From Candidatus Rokuibacteriota bacterium (GTDB lineage Bacteria; Methylomirabilota; Methylomirabilia; Rokubacteriales; CSP1-6): 40,101 nucleotides of DNA. Below the pieces are notes generated by a model, which was not told the origin of the DNA, did not search any database, and was given only the letters and a program-made list of their open reading frames with translations. Below, piece by piece: positions 7,623-15,336 of the stretch; position 1 is the stretch's first letter; every line of letters begins with the position of its first letter. The position numbers were made by a program, and so were the translations under genes. Where the stretch lies: assembly GCA_003220315.1 (NCBI GenBank), contig QHSA01000103.1:1-40101 (forward strand). The letters run 5' to 3'.

Positions 7623-9568
7623 CCACAGCGATCGTTCAGGCTCAGAGCAGGACGACGACCCCGAGCCCGGCGCGCGAGCTGCCCGGCGGCTACGCCGGCA
7701 AGCTCCTGCGCGTCGACCTCACGAAGAAGAAGTGCTGGGCCGAGCCGTGGAGCGCCGACGAGATGCGGGAGCTGCTCGGCGGCGTCGGTCTCGGCGCCAT
7801 GATCCTCTACCGCGAGACCGCGACGAAGGGCGGCCGTGGCAACGTGAGCTGGGACCACCCGGACAACCGTCTGATCCTGGCCACCGGGCCCATGGCCGGG
7901 CTGCCCGCCTGGGGCTCGAGCGGCCTCACCGTCGTGACGATCGGCGCCGGGACCAACGGCCCCACCTCGACGCAGGCGAACGGTTTCTTCGGCACCAACC
8001 TCAAGTACTCGGGGTACGACGCGATCGTCATCCAGGGGCAGTCGCGGGACTGGGTCTACCTCTACATCAACGACGACGCGGTCGAGCTGCGCGACGCGAA
8101 GTTCCTTGTCGGTAAGGATACGTGGGCGACTCAGGACGCCCTCGGCCCTCAGCTGGGACTGTCTGGTCATATGCTCTCGGTCTACTCGATCGGTCCGGCG
8201 GGCGAGAACCTCGTGCGCTTCGCCGCGATCCAAGGCGACTACGGCCACGTCGCCTCCAAGAACGGCTGCGGCGCGGTGATGGGGAAAAAGAAGCTCAAGG
8301 CGGTGGCGATCGTGCGCGGGACGAAGTCGCTGCGGGCGGCGGACCCGCGCGGGCTCGTGCAGGCCGCCGACGATATCGGCTTCGATCTCCGCACCGACCC
8401 CTCCGCGAAGTCGCTCTACGAGTACGGCACGCTGCCGGGCGTCGTGAACCTCTCACGGCTGGGTGCCTTGCCAATCAAGAACTACACGACCAACGTCCCA
8501 CCTGTCGACATGAGTCAGTGGGAGGCCCCGAAACTCCGCGAGGGCTTCGACCATCGTGGCCACCAGTGCAGCGCCTGCGGCATGCACCACTGCCACATGT
8601 CGGTCATCCGGAAGGGCGAACACAAGGGCACGATCGTCGACGAGCCCGAGTACGAAGGCTGGTCAGGCGCCGGCTGGGCCATCGGCGCCATGAGCGACAT
8701 CGACGGCGTGGCCTGGTTGAACACCGAGCTCGACCGTGCGTGCCTCGACGTGAACGAGTTCGGCTGGATCTGCGGGTGGGTGATGGAGTGCCAGGAGAAA
8801 GGGTACCTCACGGAGGCGCAGGTCGGGTTCCGACTCACGTGGGGCGACATCAAGGGGGCCGCGCGGTTGATACAGATGATCAGCCATCGCCAGGGGTTCG
8901 GAAACGTCCTGGCCGAGGGCGTCAAGCGTGCGGCGGAGAAGCTTGGGAGCCCCGCCAAGGACTGCGCCATCTACACGGAGAAGGGCGCGGCCCCGCGCGG
9001 CCACGACCATCGCGCGCGCTGGGACGAGATGCTCGACACCTGCACCTCGGGCACCGGGACGCTGGAGAGCGGGGTGCCCGTGCACCCGGCCGAGATCGGC
9101 CAGCCCACGCGTATCAATACCTTTGACGGCGAGGCCGTCGCGAAGTTCATCGCCGGGATCCGGGGTCGGCGCAACTTCGAGGACTCCCTCGGGATGTGCA
9201 TCTTCACCACGCGCACGCGGCTCGAAAACCTCTGCCGTGTCCTCAACGCGGCCACCGGCTGGGACGTCACCGTGCCAGACACAGTCCGATTCGGTCGCCG
9301 GACGGCGGCCATCCTGCGCGCGGCGTCGCTCCGCTGTGGCCTCACGCCTGACCTCGAACGACCGTCCACGCGGTACGGCTCGACGCCGGTCGACGGCCCC
9401 GCCAAGGGCCAGGCCGTCGGCGAGCAGTGGGAGAAGATGGTCGACACCTGGTACCGTGAGGTCGGCTACGACCGGAAGACCGGCAAGCCCCTGCCGGCGA
9501 CGCTCAAGGCGCTCGGTCTCGACTGGCTCGCCAAGGACCTCTGGGGGAAGCGCGCGTCGCGACGCTGA
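7619..9568 (+). CDS. Aldehyde:ferredoxin oxidoreductase-family tungsten enzyme, large subunit
   Basis: A 649-residue protein of the AOR family (W- or Mo-bis-tungstopterin plus [4Fe-4S]). Seen: N-terminal GGYAGKLLRVDLTKK; GPMAGLPAWGSSG; cluster cysteines C317, C320 and C325 (CSACGMHHC) and Cys527 (LGMCIFTTR). The family more often has C-x2-C-x3-C; here the last gap is four residues. With the ferredoxin and FAD subunits it makes an operon like aorABC, whose enzyme oxidises aldehydes with NAD or ferredoxin and can run acids in reverse. BamB-type benzoyl-CoA reductase subunits share the fold, so another low-potential reaction cannot be excluded. It is the last gene of the operon and is followed by 156 bp without a gene. 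Confidence 0.9.
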   Translation: MTTAIVQAQSRTTTPSPARELPGGYAGKLLRVDLTKKKCWAEPWSADEMRELLGGVGLGAMILYRETATKGGRGNVSWDHPDNRLILATGPMAGLPAWGSSGLTVVTIGAGTNGPTSTQANGFFGTNLKYSGYDAIVIQGQSRDWVYLYINDDAVELRDAKFLVGKDTWATQDALGPQLGLSGHMLSVYSIGPAGENLVRFAAIQGDYGHVASKNGCGAVMGKKKLKAVAIVRGTKSLRAADPRGLVQAADDIGFDLRTDPSAKSLYEYGTLPGVVNLSRLGALPIKNYTTNVPPVDMSQWEAPKLREGFDHRGHQCSACGMHHCHMSVIRKGEHKGTIVDEPEYEGWSGAGWAIGAMSDIDGVAWLNTELDRACLDVNEFGWICGWVMECQEKGYLTEAQVGFRLTWGDIKGAARLIQMISHRQGFGNVLAEGVKRAAEKLGSPAKDCAIYTEKGAAPRGHDHRARWDEMLDTCTSGTGTLESGVPVHPAEIGQPTRINTFDGEAVAKFIAGIRGRRNFEDSLGMCIFTTRTRLENLCRVLNAATGWDVTVPDTVRFGRRTAAILRAASLRCGLTPDLERPSTRYGSTPVDGPAKGQAVGEQWEKMVDTWYREVGYDRKTGKPLPATLKALGLDWLAKDLWGKRASRR

Positions 9569-9659
9569 GGATCGCGGTCCGCGTCCTCGAGACCTGGGTG
9601 GGCGGCGAGCGCGTCCACACCTCTGGGTGACCTTGGACAGACGACCGGTCGCCGGCGGC

Positions 9660-9689
9660 TTGACCCCGAAAGTCGCGCCGTGTTATGTG
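9660..9689 (+). promoter_or_regulatory. Candidate promoter for the second HIBADH gene and its operon
   Basis: TTGACC (5 of 6 to the -35 consensus) at 9660-9665, an 18-base spacer, then TATGTG at 9684-9689 with an upstream TG (extended -10). About 36 bases separate it from the start at 9725. It is the only promoter-like pair I see in the 156-bp gap after the AOR gene, which otherwise holds nothing recognisable. Confidence 0.4.
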
Positions 9690-9724
9690 TCGTTGCTCAT
9701 TTTGCCTTCCTCGACGGGGGTCTT

Positions 9725-10609
9725 ATGGCGCAAGTGACTGGATTCATTGGACTGGGCATCATGGGACGCCCCATGGCGAAGAATCTCCTGAAGGCGGGAT
9801 TCCCCCTCGTCGTCCACAGCCGAAGCCGCGGGCCCGTGGACGAGCTCGTCCAGGCGGGCGCGAAAGCCGCCACCTCGCCGCGCGACGTCGCAGCGCAGTG
9901 CGAGGTGGTGATCACCATGCTGCCCAACTCGCCCGACGTCGAGCTCGTCGCGCTCGGGAAGGATGGCATCATCGAGGGGGCGCGGCGTGGGCTGATCTAC
10001 GTGGACATGTCCACGATCTCGCCGATCGTCTCCCAACGGGTCGGCAAGGCCCTCGCCTCGAACGGCGTCGAGATGCTCGACGCGCCCGTGTCCGGCGGGG
10101 AGAAGGGCGCCATCGACGCGGCGCTCTCGATCATGGTCGGCGGCGAGAAGGTGGTGTTCGACGCGGTGCTGCCGATCTTCCAGGCGATGGGTCGGACGAT
10201 CACGCGTCTCGGCCCGCTCGGGTCCGGCGGGTTCACGAAGCTCGCCAACCAGATCATCGTGGCCGTGAACCTCACGGCGCTCGCCGAGGCGCTCACGCTC
10301 GCGAAGAAGGCGGGGCTCGATCGCGAGCTCACGCTCACCGCGCTCGCGGGCGGGCTCGCCGGGTCCCGGTGCCTCGACCAGAAGCGGCCGAATTACGTCG
10401 CGAACACGTACCCGCCGGGCTTCAAGATCGACCTCCACTACAAGGACCTCGGGCTCATCATGGACTCGGCGCGCGCGCTCGGCGTGCCGCTGCCGGCGAC
10501 GGCCGTCGTCCAGGAGCTGTTCAACGCGCTTCGCGTGAAGGGGCGGGGCGGCCTCGACCATTCCGGCGTGATCACCCTGCTCGAAGACCTCGCCGGCGTG
10601 TCCCCGTGA
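9725..10609 (+). CDS. NAD(P)-dependent beta-hydroxyacid dehydrogenase (HIBADH family), second copy
   Basis: A 294-residue paralogue of the protein at 2516. Rossmann motif GLGIMG near residue 9, DAPVSGGEKGA at 119-129, catalytic Lys172 in GGFTKLANQ, and the C-terminal KDLGLIMDSARALGVPLP. Closest in appearance to 2-hydroxy-3-oxopropionate reductases (GarR/GlxR), but the substrate is not certain. I chose ATG 9725 with GGGGG upstream over an upstream ATG at 9680 that lacks homology. Its stop overlaps the GTG start of the GNAT gene (GTGA). Confidence 0.9.
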   Translation: MAQVTGFIGLGIMGRPMAKNLLKAGFPLVVHSRSRGPVDELVQAGAKAATSPRDVAAQCEVVITMLPNSPDVELVALGKDGIIEGARRGLIYVDMSTISPIVSQRVGKALASNGVEMLDAPVSGGEKGAIDAALSIMVGGEKVVFDAVLPIFQAMGRTITRLGPLGSGGFTKLANQIIVAVNLTALAEALTLAKKAGLDRELTLTALAGGLAGSRCLDQKRPNYVANTYPPGFKIDLHYKDLGLIMDSARALGVPLPATAVVQELFNALRVKGRGGLDHSGVITLLEDLAGVSP

Positions 10610-11637
10610 GGGCCACCGTCGATCGCGCGGGGCTCGATCCGCAGGGGCGCCTGCCGAAGATCCAAGTCCGGCGCGTCCGCAAGGGCGATCTCTCGAAGGT
10701 CCGCGACGTCTTCGAGCAGACCTTCGGCGACTTCCTCGAGCGCCAGCTCGGCACCCGGCCGCGCCAGGCGTTCGGCGGCGCTCAGTACGTCCACCACCGC
10801 TGGCTCATGGAGCCCTGGGGCTGCTTCGTCGCGGAGGAGGACAACGCGAAGATCGTGGGCGCCGCGCTCGCCGTCACGTGGGGCACGGTCGGGATCCTCG
10901 GGCCGGTCGCGGTCCTCACGAACTACCAGAACCAGACGATCGGTCAGCAGCTCATCCGCGCGTCGGAAGAATTCTTCGAGGAGAACAAGGCGGCGCTCCA
11001 CGGGTGCGTCACCTATCCGACGAGCCCGAAGCACCTCTTCCTGTTCCACAAGTTCGGCTACCGGCCCAAAGCGCTCACCGCCGTGATGAGCCGCGCCATC
11101 GACCGGGCTCCGGCCCGCGCGGCCGTCCCCAAGCCGGGCAAGGCGGCCCTCGCGGTCCGCCGGTTCTCGTCGCTCGAGGAGACGAAGAAGAAGGCGACGC
11201 TCGCGCGCATGCACCGGATCACGAACGCGATCTGCCGCGGCATGGACCTGTCGAAGGAGGTCGAGATCGTGGACGGACTCGCGCTCGGCGACACGCTCCT
11301 GCTCGAGCGCGGACGCGACCTCGCGGGCTTCGCGATCTACCACACGCCGGGCGTGAGCGAGGCGCCGTCGGGCGCGCTCTACGTCAAGTTTCTGGCGATC
11401 GACCCGCCGCAGCGGAAGGTCGAGCACCTGACCGAGTTTGTCGCGGCGCTCGAGACGCTGGGCCAGGAGTTGGGGATCCAGCGGGTGATCCTCCCCGTGT
11501 ATTCTCGGTACTGGCTCGCGTACAACACCCTCGTCCAATGCGGATACCAGATCGACTTCACGATGATCCGGATGCAACGGGGCCGGCAGGAGGATTACGA
11601 AGACCCCACCCACCTCGTCCTTGACGACTGGCGTTGA
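10606..11637 (+). CDS. GNAT-family protein with two acetyltransferase-like domains
   Basis: A 343-residue protein. The first half has a GNAT fold: VRRVRKGDLSKVRDVFEQTF, then ILGPVAVLTNYQNQTIGQQLIRASEEFFEEN, in the place of the acetyl-CoA-binding Q-x-x-G-x-G/A loop, then HLFLFHKFGYRP. The second half (about 180-343, with GALYVKFLAID and ILPVYSRYWLAYNTLVQCGYQI) resembles a degenerate second GNAT domain. The start is GTG 10606 overlapping the previous stop; the ribosome site is weak, as expected for coupled translation. The acceptor is unknown. Being coupled to a dehydrogenase and a CopC-like gene gives no clear clue. Confidence 0.8.
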   Translation: MRATVDRAGLDPQGRLPKIQVRRVRKGDLSKVRDVFEQTFGDFLERQLGTRPRQAFGGAQYVHHRWLMEPWGCFVAEEDNAKIVGAALAVTWGTVGILGPVAVLTNYQNQTIGQQLIRASEEFFEENKAALHGCVTYPTSPKHLFLFHKFGYRPKALTAVMSRAIDRAPARAAVPKPGKAALAVRRFSSLEETKKKATLARMHRITNAICRGMDLSKEVEIVDGLALGDTLLLERGRDLAGFAIYHTPGVSEAPSGALYVKFLAIDPPQRKVEHLTEFVAALETLGQELGIQRVILPVYSRYWLAYNTLVQCGYQIDFTMIRMQRGRQEDYEDPTHLVLDDWR

Positions 11638-11996
11638 CGCGTCTCGTCCGTGCGCTCCTCGCCGCGGCCCTCGGGCTGGGCGTCCCGACCCCGGCGCCCG
11701 CCCATTCGCTCTTGCTCGAATCGACGCCCGCCGCCGATTCGACGGTCGCGGTGGCGCCGCCCACGCTCTCCCTCCGGTTCAACAACCGGGTCGAGAAGCT
11801 GCTCTCGCGCCTCCGGCTCTCCACCGCGCACGGTGAGCTGGTACGGCTCGCGACGCCCGCGTCCGACGGGACCGCCGATCGCCTGAGCGTGCCGCTGCCC
11901 GCGCTGGCGCCGGGAGCGTATCGGGTCGAGTGGCAGGTCCTGTCCGCGGACGGCCACGTCGTGCGTGGCCGCTTCACCTTCCAGGTCGCTCCCTGA
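11634..11996 (+). CDS. CopC-domain periplasmic protein (copper-resistance type)
   Basis: A 120-residue exported protein. The signal peptide is visible (MTRLVRALLAAALGLGVPTPAPA, cleaved before HS), leaving the mature N-terminal His typical of CopC copper(II) sites. The core begins HSLLLESTPAADS and ends SADGHVVRGRFTFQV, both CopC hallmarks. It starts on TTG at 11634, overlapping the GNAT stop (TTGA); no other start is in frame nearby. The usual partner CopD is not adjacent, so a role in copper storage or delivery in the periplasm is inferred from the family only. Confidence 0.85.
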   Translation: MTRLVRALLAAALGLGVPTPAPAHSLLLESTPAADSTVAVAPPTLSLRFNNRVEKLLSRLRLSTAHGELVRLATPASDGTADRLSVPLPALAPGAYRVEWQVLSADGHVVRGRFTFQVAP

Positions 11997-12046
11997 CGCG
12001 ATGGCGGGTCGATCGACCCTCCGGCACGGCCGGGAAGGCTGACCCG

Positions 12047-13171
12047 ATGACGACCCTGATGGCCGGCGGCGCAACGGCCGAGGGGACGAAGCGTTATCTG
12101 GCGCGACTCGCCGGCACCGTCGTTCCCGCGCACTTTCGCGAGCTCGACGGGATCAATGTCGCGACGGTCGGCCTCGGCACGTACCTCGGTCGGGAGGACG
12201 GCGCGACCGACGTCATGTACCAGGACGCGATCGCGCGCGCGCTCGAGCTCGGCGTCAACGTGATCGACACGGCGATCAACTACCGTCATCAGCGCAGCGA
12301 ACGTGCGGTGCGAGCGGCCCTGGCGAGCGCGGTCGGTGGCGGGACGGTCCGGCGCGACGAGGTGATCGTCGCGACGAAGGGCGGCTACATTCCCTTCGAC
12401 GGCGCCGTGCCGCGCGACGCGCGCGCGTGGTTCACCCAGACGTACCTGGACACGGGGATCGTGCGGCCCGGCGACGTCGTGGGCGGCTCCCACTGCATGA
12501 CGCCACGCTACCTCGCCGATCAGATCGAGCGGAGCCGGGTCAACCTCGGGCTCGAGACCATCGACATCTATTACGTCCACAATCCCGAGTCCGAGCTCGA
12601 GGAAGTGGACCGCTCGGAGTTTCTCGCGCGCCTCCGCGCGGCCTTCGAGGCGCTCGAGCAGGCCGTGCGCGACGGAAAGATCCGACGCTACGGCACCGCC
12701 ACGTGGAACGGTTACCGGGAGGATCCGGGCGCGCCCGGCTACCTCTCGCTCGCCGAGCTCGTGGGCGCGGCCCGTGCGGTCGCGGGGCCCGATCACCACT
12801 TCCGCGTGATTCAGCTTCCGTACAACCTCGCGATGCCGGAGGCCTTCACCCGCGCCAACCAGAAGGACGACGGGAGCTTCGTCCCCGTCCTCGAGGCCGC
12901 CCGGCGCCTCGGCGTGTACGTCATGGCCTCGGCCTCGGTCTACCAGGGCCACCTCGCGCGGAACCTCCCGCCCGTGGTGGCCGAGCTCCTGCCGGGTTTC
13001 GCGAGTGACGCCCAGCGGGCGCTCCAGTTCGTGCGCTCCACGCCGGGGATTGGCACGGCGCTGGTCGGCATGAAGTCGACGGCGCACGTCGAGGAGAACG
13101 CCGCCGTCGCCCGGCGCCCGCCGACGCCCTGGAGCGACTTTCAGCGGCTGTTCAGCGCGGCGGGAGGGTGA
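12047..13171 (+). CDS. Aldo/keto reductase
   Basis: A 374-residue NADPH-type aldo/keto reductase with the catalytic tetrad in order: Asp74 and Tyr79 (NVIDTAINYRHQRSE), Lys111 (VIVATKGG) and His178 (DIYYVHNP). The barrel continues through RRYGTATWNGY and ends with LQFVRSTPGIGTALVGMKSTAHVEENAAVA, a typical family C-terminus. ATG 12047 has GGGAAGG nine bases upstream. It is somewhat longer than the 280-340 residues usual for the family because of an N-terminal 30-residue extension and an insertion after Lys111. The substrate carbonyl is unknown. Confidence 0.9.
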   Translation: MTTLMAGGATAEGTKRYLARLAGTVVPAHFRELDGINVATVGLGTYLGREDGATDVMYQDAIARALELGVNVIDTAINYRHQRSERAVRAALASAVGGGTVRRDEVIVATKGGYIPFDGAVPRDARAWFTQTYLDTGIVRPGDVVGGSHCMTPRYLADQIERSRVNLGLETIDIYYVHNPESELEEVDRSEFLARLRAAFEALEQAVRDGKIRRYGTATWNGYREDPGAPGYLSLAELVGAARAVAGPDHHFRVIQLPYNLAMPEAFTRANQKDDGSFVPVLEAARRLGVYVMASASVYQGHLARNLPPVVAELLPGFASDAQRALQFVRSTPGIGTALVGMKSTAHVEENAAVARRPPTPWSDFQRLFSAAGG

Positions 13172-13219
13172 CGCCTGGGAAATATTGCGCGAGCGGGCCG
13201 CGTCGGGTAGGTTGGTCGG

Positions 13220-13678
13220 GTGATCACGCTCGAGCCGAACTACGAGCGCGCGCTCGGGATCAGGCCAAGCGTGTCCGCCGTGATCTTCGACCGTCACGGT
13301 CGCCTCCTCCTCCAGCAGCGATCCGACGGGGGGCAGTGGGGACTGCCTGGCGGGTCGGTGGAGATCGGCGAGTCGGTTCGGGACGCCGTACGCCGTGAGG
13401 TCCAGGAAGAGACCGGCCTGATCGTGTCCGTGCGTCGGCTGGTCGGCGTCTATTCGGAGCCCGCCCGGCAGGTCGTTCGGTACCCGGACGGCAACGTCTG
13501 GCATTACATCAACGTGTGCTTCGAATGCGCGGTGCGCGGCGGCGCCCTCGCGACCTCGGACGAGACGTTGGCGCTGGACTACTTCCCCGTTCGCCGGCTG
13601 CCACTCGGCCTCCTGTCCAATCACCGGATCCGTGTCCGCGACGCCGGCATGCGCAGGGTCGCCCCATTCGTCCGTTGA
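13220..13678 (+). CDS. NUDIX hydrolase
   Basis: A 152-residue protein with a complete Nudix box at residues 45-67 (G-x5-E-x7-REV-x-EE-x-GL, in GSVEIGESVRDAVRREVQEETGL). It binds a divalent metal and cleaves nucleoside diphosphates linked to another moiety. The N-terminus (LEPNYERALGIRPSVSAVIFDRHGRLLLQQRS) fits NUDIX proteins of the MutT-like group. The start is GTG 13220 after GGTTGG. Followed 14 bp later by the two-domain VOC gene. The exact substrate cannot be told from sequence. Confidence 0.9.
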   Translation: MITLEPNYERALGIRPSVSAVIFDRHGRLLLQQRSDGGQWGLPGGSVEIGESVRDAVRREVQEETGLIVSVRRLVGVYSEPARQVVRYPDGNVWHYINVCFECAVRGGALATSDETLALDYFPVRRLPLGLLSNHRIRVRDAGMRRVAPFVR

Positions 13679-13692
13679 GGGGATCGCGCGTG

Positions 13693-14442
13693 ATGCGACG
13701 GATTCATCACGTGGGCATCGTGATCAGGGACCTGGCGGCCGCGTATCGGTTCTACCGGGACACCCTCGGCCTCCCGCTCGTCAAGGAGGCGCGGCTCCCC
13801 GATCAGGGCGTGCGCGCCGCGCTGCTCGCGGCCGGTGAAACGGAGATCGAGCTGCTCGAGCCGCTCGATGCGTCGTCGGGCGTCGGCCGCTTCCTCGCCC
13901 GCCGCGGCGAGGGGCTCCACCACCTCTGCCTCGACACGCCGGACATCCACGCGGCGCTCGGGGCCTTGAAGGAAACGCACGTCGAGCTGATCGACACGGC
14001 GCCCCGGCCCGGGCTCGCCGGTCAGATCGCGTTCCTGCACCCGAAGGCGTGCTGCGGGGTCCTGGTCGAGCTCGCGACCCCCGCGGAGGACACGGCGGCG
14101 GAACCGTCCCCGGTGAGGCTCAAGCGGCTCGTGGTCGGCGCTCGCGACGTGAAACAGACGGCGGGCGTCTTCCGGTCCCGCTTCGGCCTCACAGAGGTGG
14201 CAATGAACGACGGCCCGCGCACGATGCTGGGCGTCGGGCGGGGCGCGATCCTGATCGTGCCGTCCGAGGAGGTCGGCGGGACCGAGGGCATGGTGGCGCT
14301 CTCGCTCGTCGCCGAGGATTTCGAGTCGCTCATGGCCGCCTTCGATCGCGCGAGCACGAAGTGTTTGCGGGGCACGGGCGAGGTGACGGTCGAGCCGGAA
14401 TCGAGCCACGGCGTCCACCTGCACATCAGCCGGTATGAGTGA
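13693..14442 (+). CDS. Two-domain VOC protein, methylmalonyl-CoA epimerase-like N-terminal domain
   Basis: A 249-residue protein. Residues 1-133 match methylmalonyl-CoA epimerase and related VOC proteins: RRIHHVGIVIRDLAAAYRFYRDTLGLPL, then EIELLEPLD, then GEGLHHLCLDTPD, where His (start and HH) and Glu are the usual metal ligands. Residues 140-249 form a second, more divergent VOC module (LKRLVVGARDVKQTAGVFRSRFGL). A stand-alone epimerase is only about 135 residues, so this is a fusion and the epimerase label should be treated as fold-level. ATG 13693 lies ten bases after GAGGGG; GTG 13690 is also possible. The stop overlaps the SDR start. Confidence 0.8.
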   Translation: MRRIHHVGIVIRDLAAAYRFYRDTLGLPLVKEARLPDQGVRAALLAAGETEIELLEPLDASSGVGRFLARRGEGLHHLCLDTPDIHAALGALKETHVELIDTAPRPGLAGQIAFLHPKACCGVLVELATPAEDTAAEPSPVRLKRLVVGARDVKQTAGVFRSRFGLTEVAMNDGPRTMLGVGRGAILIVPSEEVGGTEGMVALSLVAEDFESLMAAFDRASTKCLRGTGEVTVEPESSHGVHLHISRYE

Positions 14443-15217
14443 CGGAGAGCTCCGAGGCAAGGTGGCGGTCGTCACGGGCGGTGCCACCGGCATCGGCCTC
14501 GCCGCGTCGCTGGCCTTCGCGCGAGCCGGCGCCGCGGTGGCGGTGAACTACTCGAAGAACGCCGAAGCGGCGAGCGCGGCGGTCAAAGAGATCGGGAAGC
14601 TCGGCGTCGGCGCCGTCGCGATCCGGGCGGACGTGTCGAACGACGGGGAGGTGCGTGCGATGCTGGCGCGCGTCGCCAAGGAGCTCGGCGGCGTCGATAT
14701 CCTCGTCAACAACGCCGGCTGGACCAAGCGCGTCCAGCCCCACTCGGACCTCGACGGCCTCACCGACGACATCTGGGACCGGGTGTGGGCCGTCAACGTC
14801 AAGGGCGCCTTCTACTGCGTCCGCGCGGCCACGCCGCACATGCGCCAGCGGGGCGCGGGGTCGGTCGTCAACGTCACCTCCGTGGCCGCCTTCGCCGGCG
14901 GCGGCTCCTCGATGGCCTACGCCGCCTCGAAGGCCGCGCTGACGACCCTCACGATGTCGCTCGCCCGCGCTCTCGCACCCTCGATCCGCGTCAACGCCGT
15001 GGCGCCCGGCCTGATCCCGACGGGCTTCGGCGGGTGGACCGATGTCCACTGGACAGCGACGTCCGCGCGAACGCCGATCCAGCGCCTGCCCACGGCCGAC
15101 GAGACGGCCGCGGCGATCTTCTACCTCGCGACGACGGGTGGGCTCACGGGCCAGACGATCGTGGTGGACGGCGGCCTCCTGGCGCTCGGCCCGATGGAAA
15201 GCGCTGCGCCGCGCTGA
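14435..15217 (+). CDS. SDR-family oxidoreductase (3-oxoacyl-ACP reductase-like)
   Basis: A 260-residue classical short-chain dehydrogenase: cofactor motif TGGATGIG at 14-21, NNAG at 92-95, catalytic Ser149, Tyr162 and Lys166 (YAASK), and the C-terminal GGLTGQTIVVDGG. Many catabolic and fatty-acid reductases share this pattern, so the substrate is open. It overlaps the previous stop by eight bases (ATG at 14435), so the two genes are coupled. It is the last gene of this rightward run; a double-hairpin element follows before the convergent malate synthase homologue. Confidence 0.88.
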   Translation: MSDGELRGKVAVVTGGATGIGLAASLAFARAGAAVAVNYSKNAEAASAAVKEIGKLGVGAVAIRADVSNDGEVRAMLARVAKELGGVDILVNNAGWTKRVQPHSDLDGLTDDIWDRVWAVNVKGAFYCVRAATPHMRQRGAGSVVNVTSVAAFAGGGSSMAYAASKAALTTLTMSLARALAPSIRVNAVAPGLIPTGFGGWTDVHWTATSARTPIQRLPTADETAAAIFYLATTGGLTGQTIVVDGGLLALGPMESAAPR

Positions 15218-15237
15218 TCCTCAGACCTCCCTTTCGA

Positions 15238-15327
15238 GCGCGGGCTTTGCCCGCGCAACGAACGTCCGGGCCGGGCCGCTGCGGGTGACCGGTGGGGGGT
15301 GTCGGGGGGAGCGGCGCCGCTCCCCCC
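15238..15327. terminator. Double-hairpin repeat element, copy 1, likely bidirectional terminator
   Basis: First hairpin: GCGCGGGC, loop TTT, GCCCGCGC at 15238-15256. Second: a perfect 24-base palindrome at 15304-15327 whose left half is GGGGGGAGCGGC. There is no U-tract. It lies between two converging genes. The same two hairpins, in the same order and similar spacing, recur at 22757-22840, also at a convergent junction, so this is a dispersed repeat and not a chance stem. Confidence 0.6.
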
Positions 15328-15336
15328 TGACGTCTA

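Noticed and set aside
9569-9659. Small RNA or gene after the aldehyde oxidoreductase gene
   Set aside because: No clear hairpin with U-tract and no supported frame; only the promoter-like pair further right is worth listing.
12001-12042. A 13-codon mini-ORF (MAGRSTLRHGREG) between the CopC-like and aldo/keto reductase genes
   Set aside because: It starts four bases after the upstream stop and ends four bases before the downstream start, but does not overlap either, is single, and lacks similarity to the repeat peptides. Chance is likely in GC-rich DNA.
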